Shown: piece after piece, positions 46,064-52,670 of the stretch
Layout of the letters: each line of letters begins with the position of its first letter
Position numbering within the stretch: the first letter of the stretch is position 1
The notes under the pieces: model-generated
Seen by the model: only the letters and a program-made list of their open reading frames with translations
What the model was told of the DNA's origin: nothing
The model's database searches: none
Made by a program: the position numbers and the translations under genes
Assembly: GCA_036489975.1 (NCBI GenBank)
Contig: DASXES010000075.1
Location: 62,001 to 126,000, forward strand
DNA: 64,000 bases
Origin: Roseiarcus sp036489975
GTDB taxonomy: Bacteria; Pseudomonadota; Alphaproteobacteria; Rhizobiales; Beijerinckiaceae
Direction of reading: 5' to 3'

Positions 46064-46091
46064 ATGGCGGCGCCATGAGCGGCGCCGCCAT
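46064..46091. terminator. Hairpin between manC and the DUF1127 gene
   Basis: ATGGCGGCGCC (46064-46074) and GGCGCCGCCAT (46081-46091) form an 11-bp stem with a 6-base loop between two convergent genes. It has only a short T stretch on the plus strand and none on the minus strand, so it may act as a weak bidirectional terminator. Confidence 0.6.
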
Positions 46092-46097
46092 TTGAGA

Positions 46098-46259
46098 TCA
46101 CACGTTCTCTTGCGAAGCCAGGCGGGCGATCTGGTGGATATCGGCCCGGTCAATGCCGATGTCGTGCAGTTCGCGATCGGTGTAAGCCGAAAGCTCCTGC
46201 AGAACGTGCCAATAGACGCGGCGGGTGCGCAGGAAGCGCGTAAAGGAAAAGTTCTTCAT
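46098..46259 (-). CDS. DUF1127 small protein
   Basis: The 53-residue protein begins MKNFSFTRFLRTRRVYWHVL and contains LSAYTDRELHDIGIDRADIH, the DUF1127 (YjiS-like) signature of alphaproteobacteria. Some members are RNA-binding regulators of phosphate or carbon metabolism; this one's role is not known. The upstream open frame to 46367 lacks family sequence. Confidence 0.88.
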   Translation of the reverse strand: MKNFSFTRFLRTRRVYWHVLQELSAYTDRELHDIGIDRADIHQIARLASQENV

Positions 46260-46649
46260 AGCGGTCTCCGTTGTTAACCGCCCTCCTGATCCCGGCCTCG
46301 ACAAGGCTGGCCGGACGAGTCGCTCCCATTTCCCAGACGAATGGGTATGTAGAATGCTGCACTGCAAAAGTCAATGGTGCAGCGCGAGGGACAATGACAA
46401 AACTGCATGTCAACAATGTCACGAAAAGGTGATGGAGGCCAGAATGAGCATCCAAGTGCAATAAAATTAACGATCTGTGCGCAATATCCTGTTTATGTCA
46501 TGCGAATACGACATGTCTTGTATGCTGCGCCGCACGAAGTGCGGCTCTCCGGCAACGGCCGGGAGCGGTCTTCGGTCCTCGGCCAGGACCGGGCCAAAGA
46601 GAGGAGTTTGACAGCCGCGGCCGGCTGCTTTACCAACCCGGCCTTCAGG
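46260..46649. other. Gene-free leader region between DUF1127 and rpsD
   Basis: About 390 bases without a gene. The left half (46320-46500) is AT-rich and holds likely promoters in both directions, including an inverted pair GCTGCAC/GTGCAGC near 46355-46382. The right half leads into a strong plus-strand terminator at 46650, so a short transcript could be made here. Confidence 0.45.
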
Positions 46650-46679
46650 CGCGCTCAAAACGAGCGCGTTTGTTTTTTG
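46650..46679 (+). terminator. Intrinsic terminator in the rpsD leader
   Basis: CGCGCTC (46650-46656) and GAGCGCG (46662-46668) form a perfect 7-bp stem around AAAAC, followed by TTTGTTTTTTG. It is 108 bases upstream of the rpsD start and 590 bases after manC, so it more likely ends a small RNA or acts as an attenuator than terminates manC. Confidence 0.8.
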
Positions 46680-46787
46680 ACGCACCCGCGGCCTTAAAGC
46701 CTTGCTCGGCTCCGAGGCCTGTCGGCGCTTTTTCAAGCGCACAGGAGGGCGCGTTCCTCGTTGAACCCGAACTGAAGAGGAATCGCG

Positions 46788-47405
46788 ATGACGAAGCGCG
46801 CGGAAGCGAAATACAAGATCGATCGCCGGATGGGCGAGAACATCTGGGGCCGGCCCCGCAGCCCCTTCAACAAGCGTGAATACGGGCCGGGCCAGCATGG
46901 CCAGCGGCGCAAGGGCAAGGCGACCGACTTTGGCACCCAGCTCAAGGCCAAGCAGAAGGTCAAGGGCTATTACGGCAACATTTCGGAGCGCCAGTTCCAC
47001 TCTTATTACGTCGAGGCGCTCCGCCTCAAGGGCGACTCGAGCGCCAACCTGATCGGCCTGCTCGAGCGCCGGCTCGACGCCCTCATCTACCGCGCCAAAT
47101 TCGTGCCGACCGTGTTCGCGGCGCGCCAGTTCGTCAACCATGGCCACATCAGGGTCAACGGCCGGCGGGTCAACATTCCCTCCTATCAGGTCAGGGTCGG
47201 CGATCTCGTCGAGATCAAGGAATCCTCTCGGGAGTTGCCCCTCGTGCTCGAGGCTATCTCGCTCGCCGAGCGGGACGTGCCCGACTATGTCGACGTCGAT
47301 CACGCCAAGGGCACGGCCAAGATGACGCGCATTCCGGGCTTATCCGAAGTGCCCTATCCGACGCATATGGAGCCGAACCTGGTCATCGAGTTCTATTCGC
47401 GCTGA
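46788..47405 (+). CDS. rpsD: 30S ribosomal protein S4
   Basis: The primary 16S-binding protein has 205 residues. An S4 RNA-binding domain (RLDALIYRAKFVPTVFAARQ, then VNHGHIRVNGRRVNIPSYQV) follows the N-terminal S4-specific domain that begins with MTKRAEAKYKIDRRMGENIW. A possible stem after the stop could serve as its terminator. The leader contains an intrinsic terminator. Confidence 0.98.
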   Translation: MTKRAEAKYKIDRRMGENIWGRPRSPFNKREYGPGQHGQRRKGKATDFGTQLKAKQKVKGYYGNISERQFHSYYVEALRLKGDSSANLIGLLERRLDALIYRAKFVPTVFAARQFVNHGHIRVNGRRVNIPSYQVRVGDLVEIKESSRELPLVLEAISLAERDVPDYVDVDHAKGTAKMTRIPGLSEVPYPTHMEPNLVIEFYSR

Positions 47406-47411
47406 CCTTCG

Positions 47412-47431
47412 AGGCCCGCCAAGGCGGGCCT
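47412..47431 (+). terminator. Inverted repeat after rpsD
   Basis: AGGCCCGCC (47412-47420) and GGCGGGCCT (47423-47431) form a strong stem with a tight loop right after the rpsD stop. There is no T-run, so termination is likely but not certain. Confidence 0.5.
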
Positions 47432-47531
47432 TGAAACCTTCGGGCTGCCAAGGCCATCGAGGCTCAATCGCCTCAGGTTAGTTCGCGGCGCCGGCTCGCG
47501 TCGGGGCGAGCGCTGAAATCCCCGGGATGAC

Positions 47532-48407
47532 ATGCCGACCCCTCGCTCCGGACCCGCGGGCCTTGGCGTTGGCCTCTATCTTCTGGGCGTCGGCCTGTTC
47601 GCGATCAACGACGCGCTCGGCAAATGGCTGGTCAAGGATTACGGCGTCGGCCAGCTGGTGATGCTGCGCTCGATCGGCGCCTTCATCGTGCTCGCGCCGA
47701 TGATCCTGTCGCTGCGCGTCGATGTCGTCGACCGGCGCAGGGCGCCCCTCCAGGGCTTGCGGATTCTGGTCGCCGCGATTGACACCTTCGCGTTCTACTA
47801 CGCCACCCGCTTCCTGCCGCTCGCCGACGTGATGACCTTCTATATGGCGACCCCGCTCATCGTCACCGCGCTCTCGGCGCCCCTGCTCGGCGAGAAGGTC
47901 GAGCGCTTCCGCTGGATCGCGGTCCTCATCGGCTTCGTTGGCGTCGTCATTGCGTTGAGGCCCTCGCCGCAGATGTTCACCTGGGCGGCGCCGCTCGCTC
48001 TGTTCGGCGCGGTCATGTTCGCGATCAGCCAGACGATCACTCGCAAGCTGAGGGACATTCATTGGGCGCCGCTGGTGTTGTGGCAGTTCGTCGGCGGCGG
48101 GCTCATCGGCGCGGCGACCGTTCCCTGGGCATGGACGACGCCTGGCCTTTTCGATCTCGGCCTCATGGCGCTGGTCGGCGCAGTGTCGATGCTCTGCTTC
48201 GTCTGCATCGTCCAGGCGCTGGCGCTGGCGCGCGCCGCGGTGCTGGCGCCGCTACAATATTCGGCGATCCTGTGGGCGGCGCTCATGGGCTGGTTCGTCT
48301 GGCGCGACGCGCCGACCCCGCCGATCCTGATAGGCAATGCAATCATCGTCGGCAGCGGGCTCTATGTCGCGGCGCGCGGCAAGATGGTTGGGGCGGCGGT
48401 GGAGTGA
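47532..48407 (+). CDS. EamA-family DMT transporter
   Basis: A 291-residue membrane protein with ten predicted helices in two EamA repeats. The first repeat begins LYLLGVGLFAINDALGKWL and includes the EKVERFRWIAVLIGFVGVV loop; the second starts near LALFGAVMFAISQ. The substrate of EamA proteins is rarely known; related members export amino acids or metabolites. Confidence 0.87.
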   Translation: MPTPRSGPAGLGVGLYLLGVGLFAINDALGKWLVKDYGVGQLVMLRSIGAFIVLAPMILSLRVDVVDRRRAPLQGLRILVAAIDTFAFYYATRFLPLADVMTFYMATPLIVTALSAPLLGEKVERFRWIAVLIGFVGVVIALRPSPQMFTWAAPLALFGAVMFAISQTITRKLRDIHWAPLVLWQFVGGGLIGAATVPWAWTTPGLFDLGLMALVGAVSMLCFVCIVQALALARAAVLAPLQYSAILWAALMGWFVWRDAPTPPILIGNAIIVGSGLYVAARGKMVGAAVE

Positions 48408-48486
48408 ACCTGGCGCCTGCCGATCCGCGCCGGACCCGAGAGGGGCGACACGCAACCCGTACGCGAGATTCATGCAACTAAACGGG

Positions 48487-48538
48487 AGTAAGCGTTAGTA
48501 AGTGCTAGTAAAATAGCTAGCGTTTACTAGCGTTTATT
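48487..48538. repeat. Array of five 10-base repeats in opposite orientations
   Basis: Three forward decamers abut without gaps: AGTAAGCGTT (48487), AGTAAGTGCT (48497) and AGTAAAATAG (48507, degenerate). Two decamers follow in the reverse orientation, AGCGTTTACT (48519-48528) and AGCGTTTATT (48529-48538), whose complements are AGTAAACGCT and AATAAACGCT. The inner forward and reverse units create the 9-bp inverted repeat GCTAGTAAA/TTTACTAGC. The 10-base spacing equals one helix turn, which suits side-by-side protein binding. Confidence 0.75.
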
Positions 48539-49351
48539 TTTCTGAATCGAGCCTTTTCAGTGGGTTGCGGGCGAAGAAATAAGAAAAATCCGGCGCCGTC
48601 TCAACCGTTGTGCGAAACGTCTCAAACTATGTTCACCCTCTCTTTCCCGAGCTTCAGCGCCTTGCAGCGGCTTGATTCTGGTAATCAGTAAAACTTGTAG
48701 CATGGAATTCTGATTTTCGTCAATTGATTTCAACGTTGCGCGTTGGCGTCGGTCGCCCCTGACGGGCTTCGCCCCCGACTTCTGTCCGTCACCGCCGGGC
48801 TCGTCCCGGACGTCCACGAATCACCGCCGAGGAAAGCAGGTGAAGGAGAGATCCTTCGGCTTCGGCTTGGCAATGCGGAACTCAAAGTGAGTGTCGCCGC
48901 CGTCCTCGAGCGCGTGAGGCCGACGATCGAGGCGAACTTTAGCGCTGGATTCGATATCCTGCGCATGATGGTGGCCGAACGCGCGGCCGCGCCAACGCTT
49001 GAGGAGGAGCCGCCTCCGCCCGTCTCGCGCGAACGCTTCCTGTCAGAGCCTGTCCGCGCGCTAGCGGCGCAGCGGCGACAGGACCGCCGGACAAGGCGAA
49101 AGCATGGCTTCGGCCCCTTTCGTCCGAGAACTGCCACCGTTCGCCCAGAGAATGCTGCCCGGCGGTAGTAAAACCGCCACAAACGACCAACAAGCTGCTT
49201 GTGTTCAGCGAGTGCTAACACCGGCTAATTCCCTCGAGTTCCTGCTCGGGGGGCTCCTGGACTTACGCGGTTATTTCCTCAACGCAATGGCACGCCTCGA
49301 TGCGCGGGCGTCGCGTACGCTCGCATCAAGGCCAATTGATAGGAGTTCAGC
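48539..49351. other. Gene-poor region with a doubtful open frame
   Basis: More than 800 bases with no recognised gene. The plus-strand frame 48743-49168 has no good start but includes a protein-like stretch (VLERVRPTIEANFSAGFDIL, then RMMVAERAAAP); it could be a decayed gene. A palindromic, GC-rich element at about 48755-48820 (containing GCCGGGCTCGTCCCGG-type sequence) resembles the short intergenic repeats scattered in alphaproteobacterial genomes. The segment 48600-48740 is AT-richer. Confidence 0.4.
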
Positions 49352-50002
49352 ATGAAGAAGAGGGTTCTTCTGGCCGCCTCCGCGGCGTTCGCCATGGTCG
49401 CCGCCGCGCCTGGGGCGCACGCGATCGTTCTCAGTCCGGGCGCATCCGGTTCGCCCGATCTTTTGAGCTTGGGGGTCGGCTCGACGCTGGTCGCCGACAC
49501 CGGGTCTGTCTCGTTCAGCAACAGCGCCTTCTCGGGCGCGATCGACGAATGGGTCTATCAAGATACAGCCAACACCTTCGGCTCCGGCGACCTCACCTGG
49601 GTCATTCAGGTCGCCAACACCTCGAGCTCGAACGACGCGATCGGGCGAGTCACCGCCGGCAATTTCGCGGGCTTCATGACGGATGTCGGGGACAATGGCG
49701 GCGCCGACGCGCCGGACCTGGTCGACCGCGACACGCCCGGCCACACGATCGGCTTTAGCTGGGCCGAGACCGGCGGCTTGCTTGTCGGGGACACCTCGGC
49801 TCTTCTCTTCATCAACACCAACGCCACGCGCTTCGTCCCCGGCACGCTCGCGGTCATCGACTCTCAGACTTCGGACTTGAGCGGCTTTCAGCCCTCAGCG
49901 GTTCCGGAGTCCGCCACCTGGGCGATGATGCTGATCGGCTTCGCCGGCCTTGGCGTCGCGGGTTATCGCGGATCGCGCAAGAGCGCGCCGTTCGCGGCGT
50001 AA
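49352..50002 (+). CDS. Secreted PEPxxWA-CTERM sorting-domain protein
   Basis: The 216-residue protein has a signal peptide (MKKRVLLAASAAFAMVAAAP), a beta-rich, serine/asparagine-rich body and a C-terminal sorting signal AVPESATWAMMLIGF, a variant of PEPxxWA, followed by a membrane helix and the basic YRGSRK end. Such proteins are processed by an exosortase/archaeosortase-like enzyme. The body is of unknown function. A clear AGGAG precedes the ATG, and a strong terminator follows the stop. Confidence 0.85.
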   Translation: MKKRVLLAASAAFAMVAAAPGAHAIVLSPGASGSPDLLSLGVGSTLVADTGSVSFSNSAFSGAIDEWVYQDTANTFGSGDLTWVIQVANTSSSNDAIGRVTAGNFAGFMTDVGDNGGADAPDLVDRDTPGHTIGFSWAETGGLLVGDTSALLFINTNATRFVPGTLAVIDSQTSDLSGFQPSAVPESATWAMMLIGFAGLGVAGYRGSRKSAPFAA

Positions 50003-50019
50003 CGCCTGTCCGAGCCAAA

Positions 50020-50052
50020 CGCCGCTCTTCGACGAGCGGCGTTTTTCGTTTT
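50020..50052 (+). terminator. Intrinsic terminator after the PEP-CTERM gene
   Basis: CGCCGCTC (50020-50027) pairs with GAGCGGCG (50034-50041) around TTCGAC and is followed by TTTTTCGTTTT. It is a classic rho-independent terminator. Confidence 0.88.
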
Positions 50053-50075
50053 CGTATCGCTTATGACGCGAGGCG

Positions 50076-50891
50076 TCACGCGCCGTCGCGGGTCGCGGGC
50101 CATGCGCCCGAAAATTTCTTGCCGGCCGTATCCTCCGCCTCGACGCGAAACATCTTCGCCCCGTTTGGCTTGTAGGTGAAGCGGAAGTTCGGATCCTCCG
50201 AGATCGAGATGCCGGCCGCCATCGAGAACACCAGATCGGGTCCCTGATAGACCGCGAGCTTCTCGATATAGCGAGCGGGCGTGTAGAGCCGCGTCACCTG
50301 ATCCATCTGGAGCCCGGAATTGTTGGGGTGGCGGATCATGAGCAGCGCTTCGTTGGGCGCCTCGGGCGTGGCTGGGAGGATGCGGAACTTCATCTGGCCA
50401 AGGGCGGCCATCTCCTCGTCCATGCTTTTCACCATCGGCGCCGAGCACCCGCCTGAGGCCTTGATGTAGCGGGTCGCCATATGCAGCGAGCCGTCGCTGA
50501 GCTCCGCGACGACGCGCGCGTTGGTGTAGGAATTGACCCTGACGCGGGTCGAGATGCGCGTGTCGGCCGCCTTCGCGCCGAGGGTGAAGGCGGCGGCCAG
50601 CGGCACGGGATTCTGATCGATGACGAGCGTCAGCTTGACGGCGTGGCGGGTGTCGTCCGGCGGCAGCGTCGCCCAGAACGACACCGGCACGAGCGCCGCA
50701 TCCTCGGCGCGCGGCGGCGCCTCGAACCTGACGAGGCTCTTGTCCTCCTCGATCGGCGCGTCGTTGAAAAACATGTGCTTGAGGTCGGGCCACGGATCCG
50801 GGTCCTGCTCGGCTTGCGCGAAAGCTCGTCCCGTCGCGCCCAGAAGCGCGAGGCTCATGAGAGTGTGCCGTCTGCTGATCATTCGCGCCAT
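50076..50891 (-). CDS. Quinoprotein dehydrogenase-associated SoxYZ-like carrier protein
   Basis: The 271-residue exported protein has an arginine-containing signal (MISRRHTLMSLALLGATG). It has a SoxY-like N-terminal half and a SoxZ-like C-terminal half (MIRHPNNSGLQMDQVTRLYTP, then ISISEDPNFRFTYKPNGAK). A conserved GGCSAP cysteine in the middle marks the carrier site. These fused SoxYZ-like proteins occur beside PQQ-dependent alcohol dehydrogenases of methylotrophs and are thought to help a quinoprotein relay system. Confidence 0.87.
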   Translation of the reverse strand: MARMISRRHTLMSLALLGATGRAFAQAEQDPDPWPDLKHMFFNDAPIEEDKSLVRFEAPPRAEDAALVPVSFWATLPPDDTRHAVKLTLVIDQNPVPLAAAFTLGAKAADTRISTRVRVNSYTNARVVAELSDGSLHMATRYIKASGGCSAPMVKSMDEEMAALGQMKFRILPATPEAPNEALLMIRHPNNSGLQMDQVTRLYTPARYIEKLAVYQGPDLVFSMAAGISISEDPNFRFTYKPNGAKMFRVEAEDTAGKKFSGAWPATRDGA

Positions 50892-50922
50892 CGAAGCGCC
50901 TCCATCCCGAGCGTTGGGCGCC

Positions 50923-51858
50923 CTACTGGTCCCACTCGTATTCCGAATAGGCCGCCGTCACATTGCGCCGATTATAGTCGTCGAACAAGCGCCAGTCATC
51001 CTTCTGTGATTGTCCGGCCCAGGTCTCGGCCTTTTCGACCGGCTCCCCCTTGGCGATCGACTGTTTCACGTCCTGCGCGATGCGCTCGAAATAGGCCCGC
51101 TCGCTGTCGAGCGCCTGGGGCCAGGGGAGCCCGACAGGCCCATGGCCCGGAATGACCCGGACGGCGGGAACCTTCGCCAGCGCCGGAAGGTCGACCAGCC
51201 AGCCTTTCACGGAGCCGTCGATGATCGGCAGGTGCTTGATGAAGACGAGGTCGCCCGCGAACAGCGTCTTGGTCTTCGTATCCAGCACGGTCAGATCGCA
51301 ATCGGTGTGCGCCGGCGGCCAGGCCTGCAATTCGAGCGTCCGTCCGCCGAGATCGAGCGTCATGCGATCGGCCACGGTCAAGGTCGGAGGAATGATCTTG
51401 ACCTGATCGACGAGCTTGTCGCCAATGATCCGGCGAAACGCCTTGAGGTAGAACTGGCCGCGCATAGCCAAGGCGCGCGGCAGATTGTGGTGGCCGACGA
51501 AGGTCGCGCCGGTCCCTTCGAAGGCGGCGTTGCCGAACACGTGATCGGGATGCTCGTGGGTATTGATGACATAGAGGACCGGCTTCGTGGTGTGAGCCCG
51601 GATCGCGGCGAGCAGCCCCTCGCCGACCGGCACGCTGCCGCCGGTGTCGATGACCGCCACGCCCTTGTCGCCGATGACGAAGCCGATATTGGCGATGTCG
51701 CCCAGGTTCTGTTCGGTCATGAGGGCGATTTCGCCCTGGTGGACGAAGACGCCCGCCGCGACTTCCTGGACGGGCAGAGGAGCGATCGGCTCGCCGCAGA
51801 AGGCGCCTTGCGAGGAAAAGACGAGAGCGGCGACGAGGGCGCCGAACCACCAACGCAT
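50923..51858 (-). CDS. Quinoprotein relay system zinc metallohydrolase
   Basis: A metallo-beta-lactamase-fold protein of 311 residues with an N-terminal signal (RWWFGALVAALVFSSQGAFC). Zinc motif INTHEHPDH and later GHHNLP, AHTDCD and IPGHGP histidines and aspartates are present. This subfamily travels with SoxYZ-like carriers and the CXXCW protein near PQQ dehydrogenases. It is 31 bases upstream of the carrier gene in the same direction, so the two are coexpressed. The first M (51888) is less likely than 51858. Confidence 0.87.
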   Translation of the reverse strand: MRWWFGALVAALVFSSQGAFCGEPIAPLPVQEVAAGVFVHQGEIALMTEQNLGDIANIGFVIGDKGVAVIDTGGSVPVGEGLLAAIRAHTTKPVLYVINTHEHPDHVFGNAAFEGTGATFVGHHNLPRALAMRGQFYLKAFRRIIGDKLVDQVKIIPPTLTVADRMTLDLGGRTLELQAWPPAHTDCDLTVLDTKTKTLFAGDLVFIKHLPIIDGSVKGWLVDLPALAKVPAVRVIPGHGPVGLPWPQALDSERAYFERIAQDVKQSIAKGEPVEKAETWAGQSQKDDWRLFDDYNRRNVTAAYSEYEWDQ

Positions 51859-52052
51859 ATCACGGTTCCAAATGTGCTGACCGACCATAGCACGCAGGCG
51901 CCGGGCAATTGCGGCGCTTGCGTGTCGTGGCGGCGCCGATTTGCTTCGGCCGCAAATCGCGGTCTAATGGCGAGGTTCCTCCAGGCCGCCTGACGCGTTT
52001 CTACGAGCGCCGACTGCGGAAGAAAGAAGCCAAGCCGGGAGACGCGGGAGAG

Positions 52053-52616
52053 GTGAAAAGTTCAAAGCTGTGCGGGGCGCTGGCCGCCGCCCTCGGCATC
52101 ACGCTCCTCGCCGCCTTTGCGGCCGCGGCCGACGACGCGCCGCCCGAACCCGATTCCTACCGCCAGAGCGATTATCGCGCGCCGACCCCCGCGACCCTCA
52201 AGGGCGCCCGTGTGCTCTCAACCGAACAGGCGGCGGCGCTATGGCGCGCCGACGGGGCCGCGTTCATCGACGTCCTGCCGCAGGCGCCGCGTCCGAAAAA
52301 TCTGCCCAAGGAAGTCGTCTTTCGCGACAAGCCGCGCTTCGATATTCCCGGCAGCATCTGGCTCCCCGACACCGGCTATGGCGAACTCGCCCCCGTCATG
52401 CTCGATTATTTCCGGCGCGGGCTCGACAAGGCCTTGAGCGGCAAAACGCGTCCGCTCGTCTTCTATTGCCTGAAAGATTGCTGGATGTCGTGGAACGCGG
52501 CCAGGCGCGCGCTCGCGTTAGGTTACGCGAATGTCGCCTGGTATCCTGAGGGCTCGGACGGCTGGGCCGCCGCGGGCCTGCCGCTCGAGAAGCGGGCGCC
52601 GGAGCCTCGGCCTTGA
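52053..52616 (+). CDS. PQQ-dependent catabolism-associated CXXCW-motif protein
   Basis: The 187-residue exported protein has a signal peptide (LCGALAAALGITLLAAFAAA) and a rhodanese-like fold carrying the diagnostic CLKDCW motif in YCLKDCWMSWNAARRAL. Family members occur beside PQQ alcohol dehydrogenase clusters. The GTG at 52053, with GGGAG upstream, is chosen because the longer frame to 51909 adds residues before the signal peptide. It is divergent from the metallohydrolase gene across a 194-base spacer. Confidence 0.87.
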   Translation: MKSSKLCGALAAALGITLLAAFAAAADDAPPEPDSYRQSDYRAPTPATLKGARVLSTEQAAALWRADGAAFIDVLPQAPRPKNLPKEVVFRDKPRFDIPGSIWLPDTGYGELAPVMLDYFRRGLDKALSGKTRPLVFYCLKDCWMSWNAARRALALGYANVAWYPEGSDGWAAAGLPLEKRAPEPRP

Positions 52617-52635
52617 AGGGCGGGCGCGGGTGAAC

Positions 52636-52666
52636 CCTTGAGCGCTTTTGCGCTAAGGTAGGCGCT
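52636..52666 (+). promoter_or_regulatory. Hairpin sequestering the ribosome-binding region of the CoA-binding/MetY gene
   Basis: CCTT-G-AGCGC (52636-52645) can pair with GCGCT-AAGG (52650-52658) around TTTT; the AAGG arm belongs to the only purine-rich Shine-Dalgarno candidate. The same AGCGC can instead pair with GCGCT at 52662-52666. The two pairings are mutually exclusive, which could make a translational switch. No known SAM riboswitch signature was recognised. Confidence 0.35.
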
Positions 52667-52670
52667 TCTC

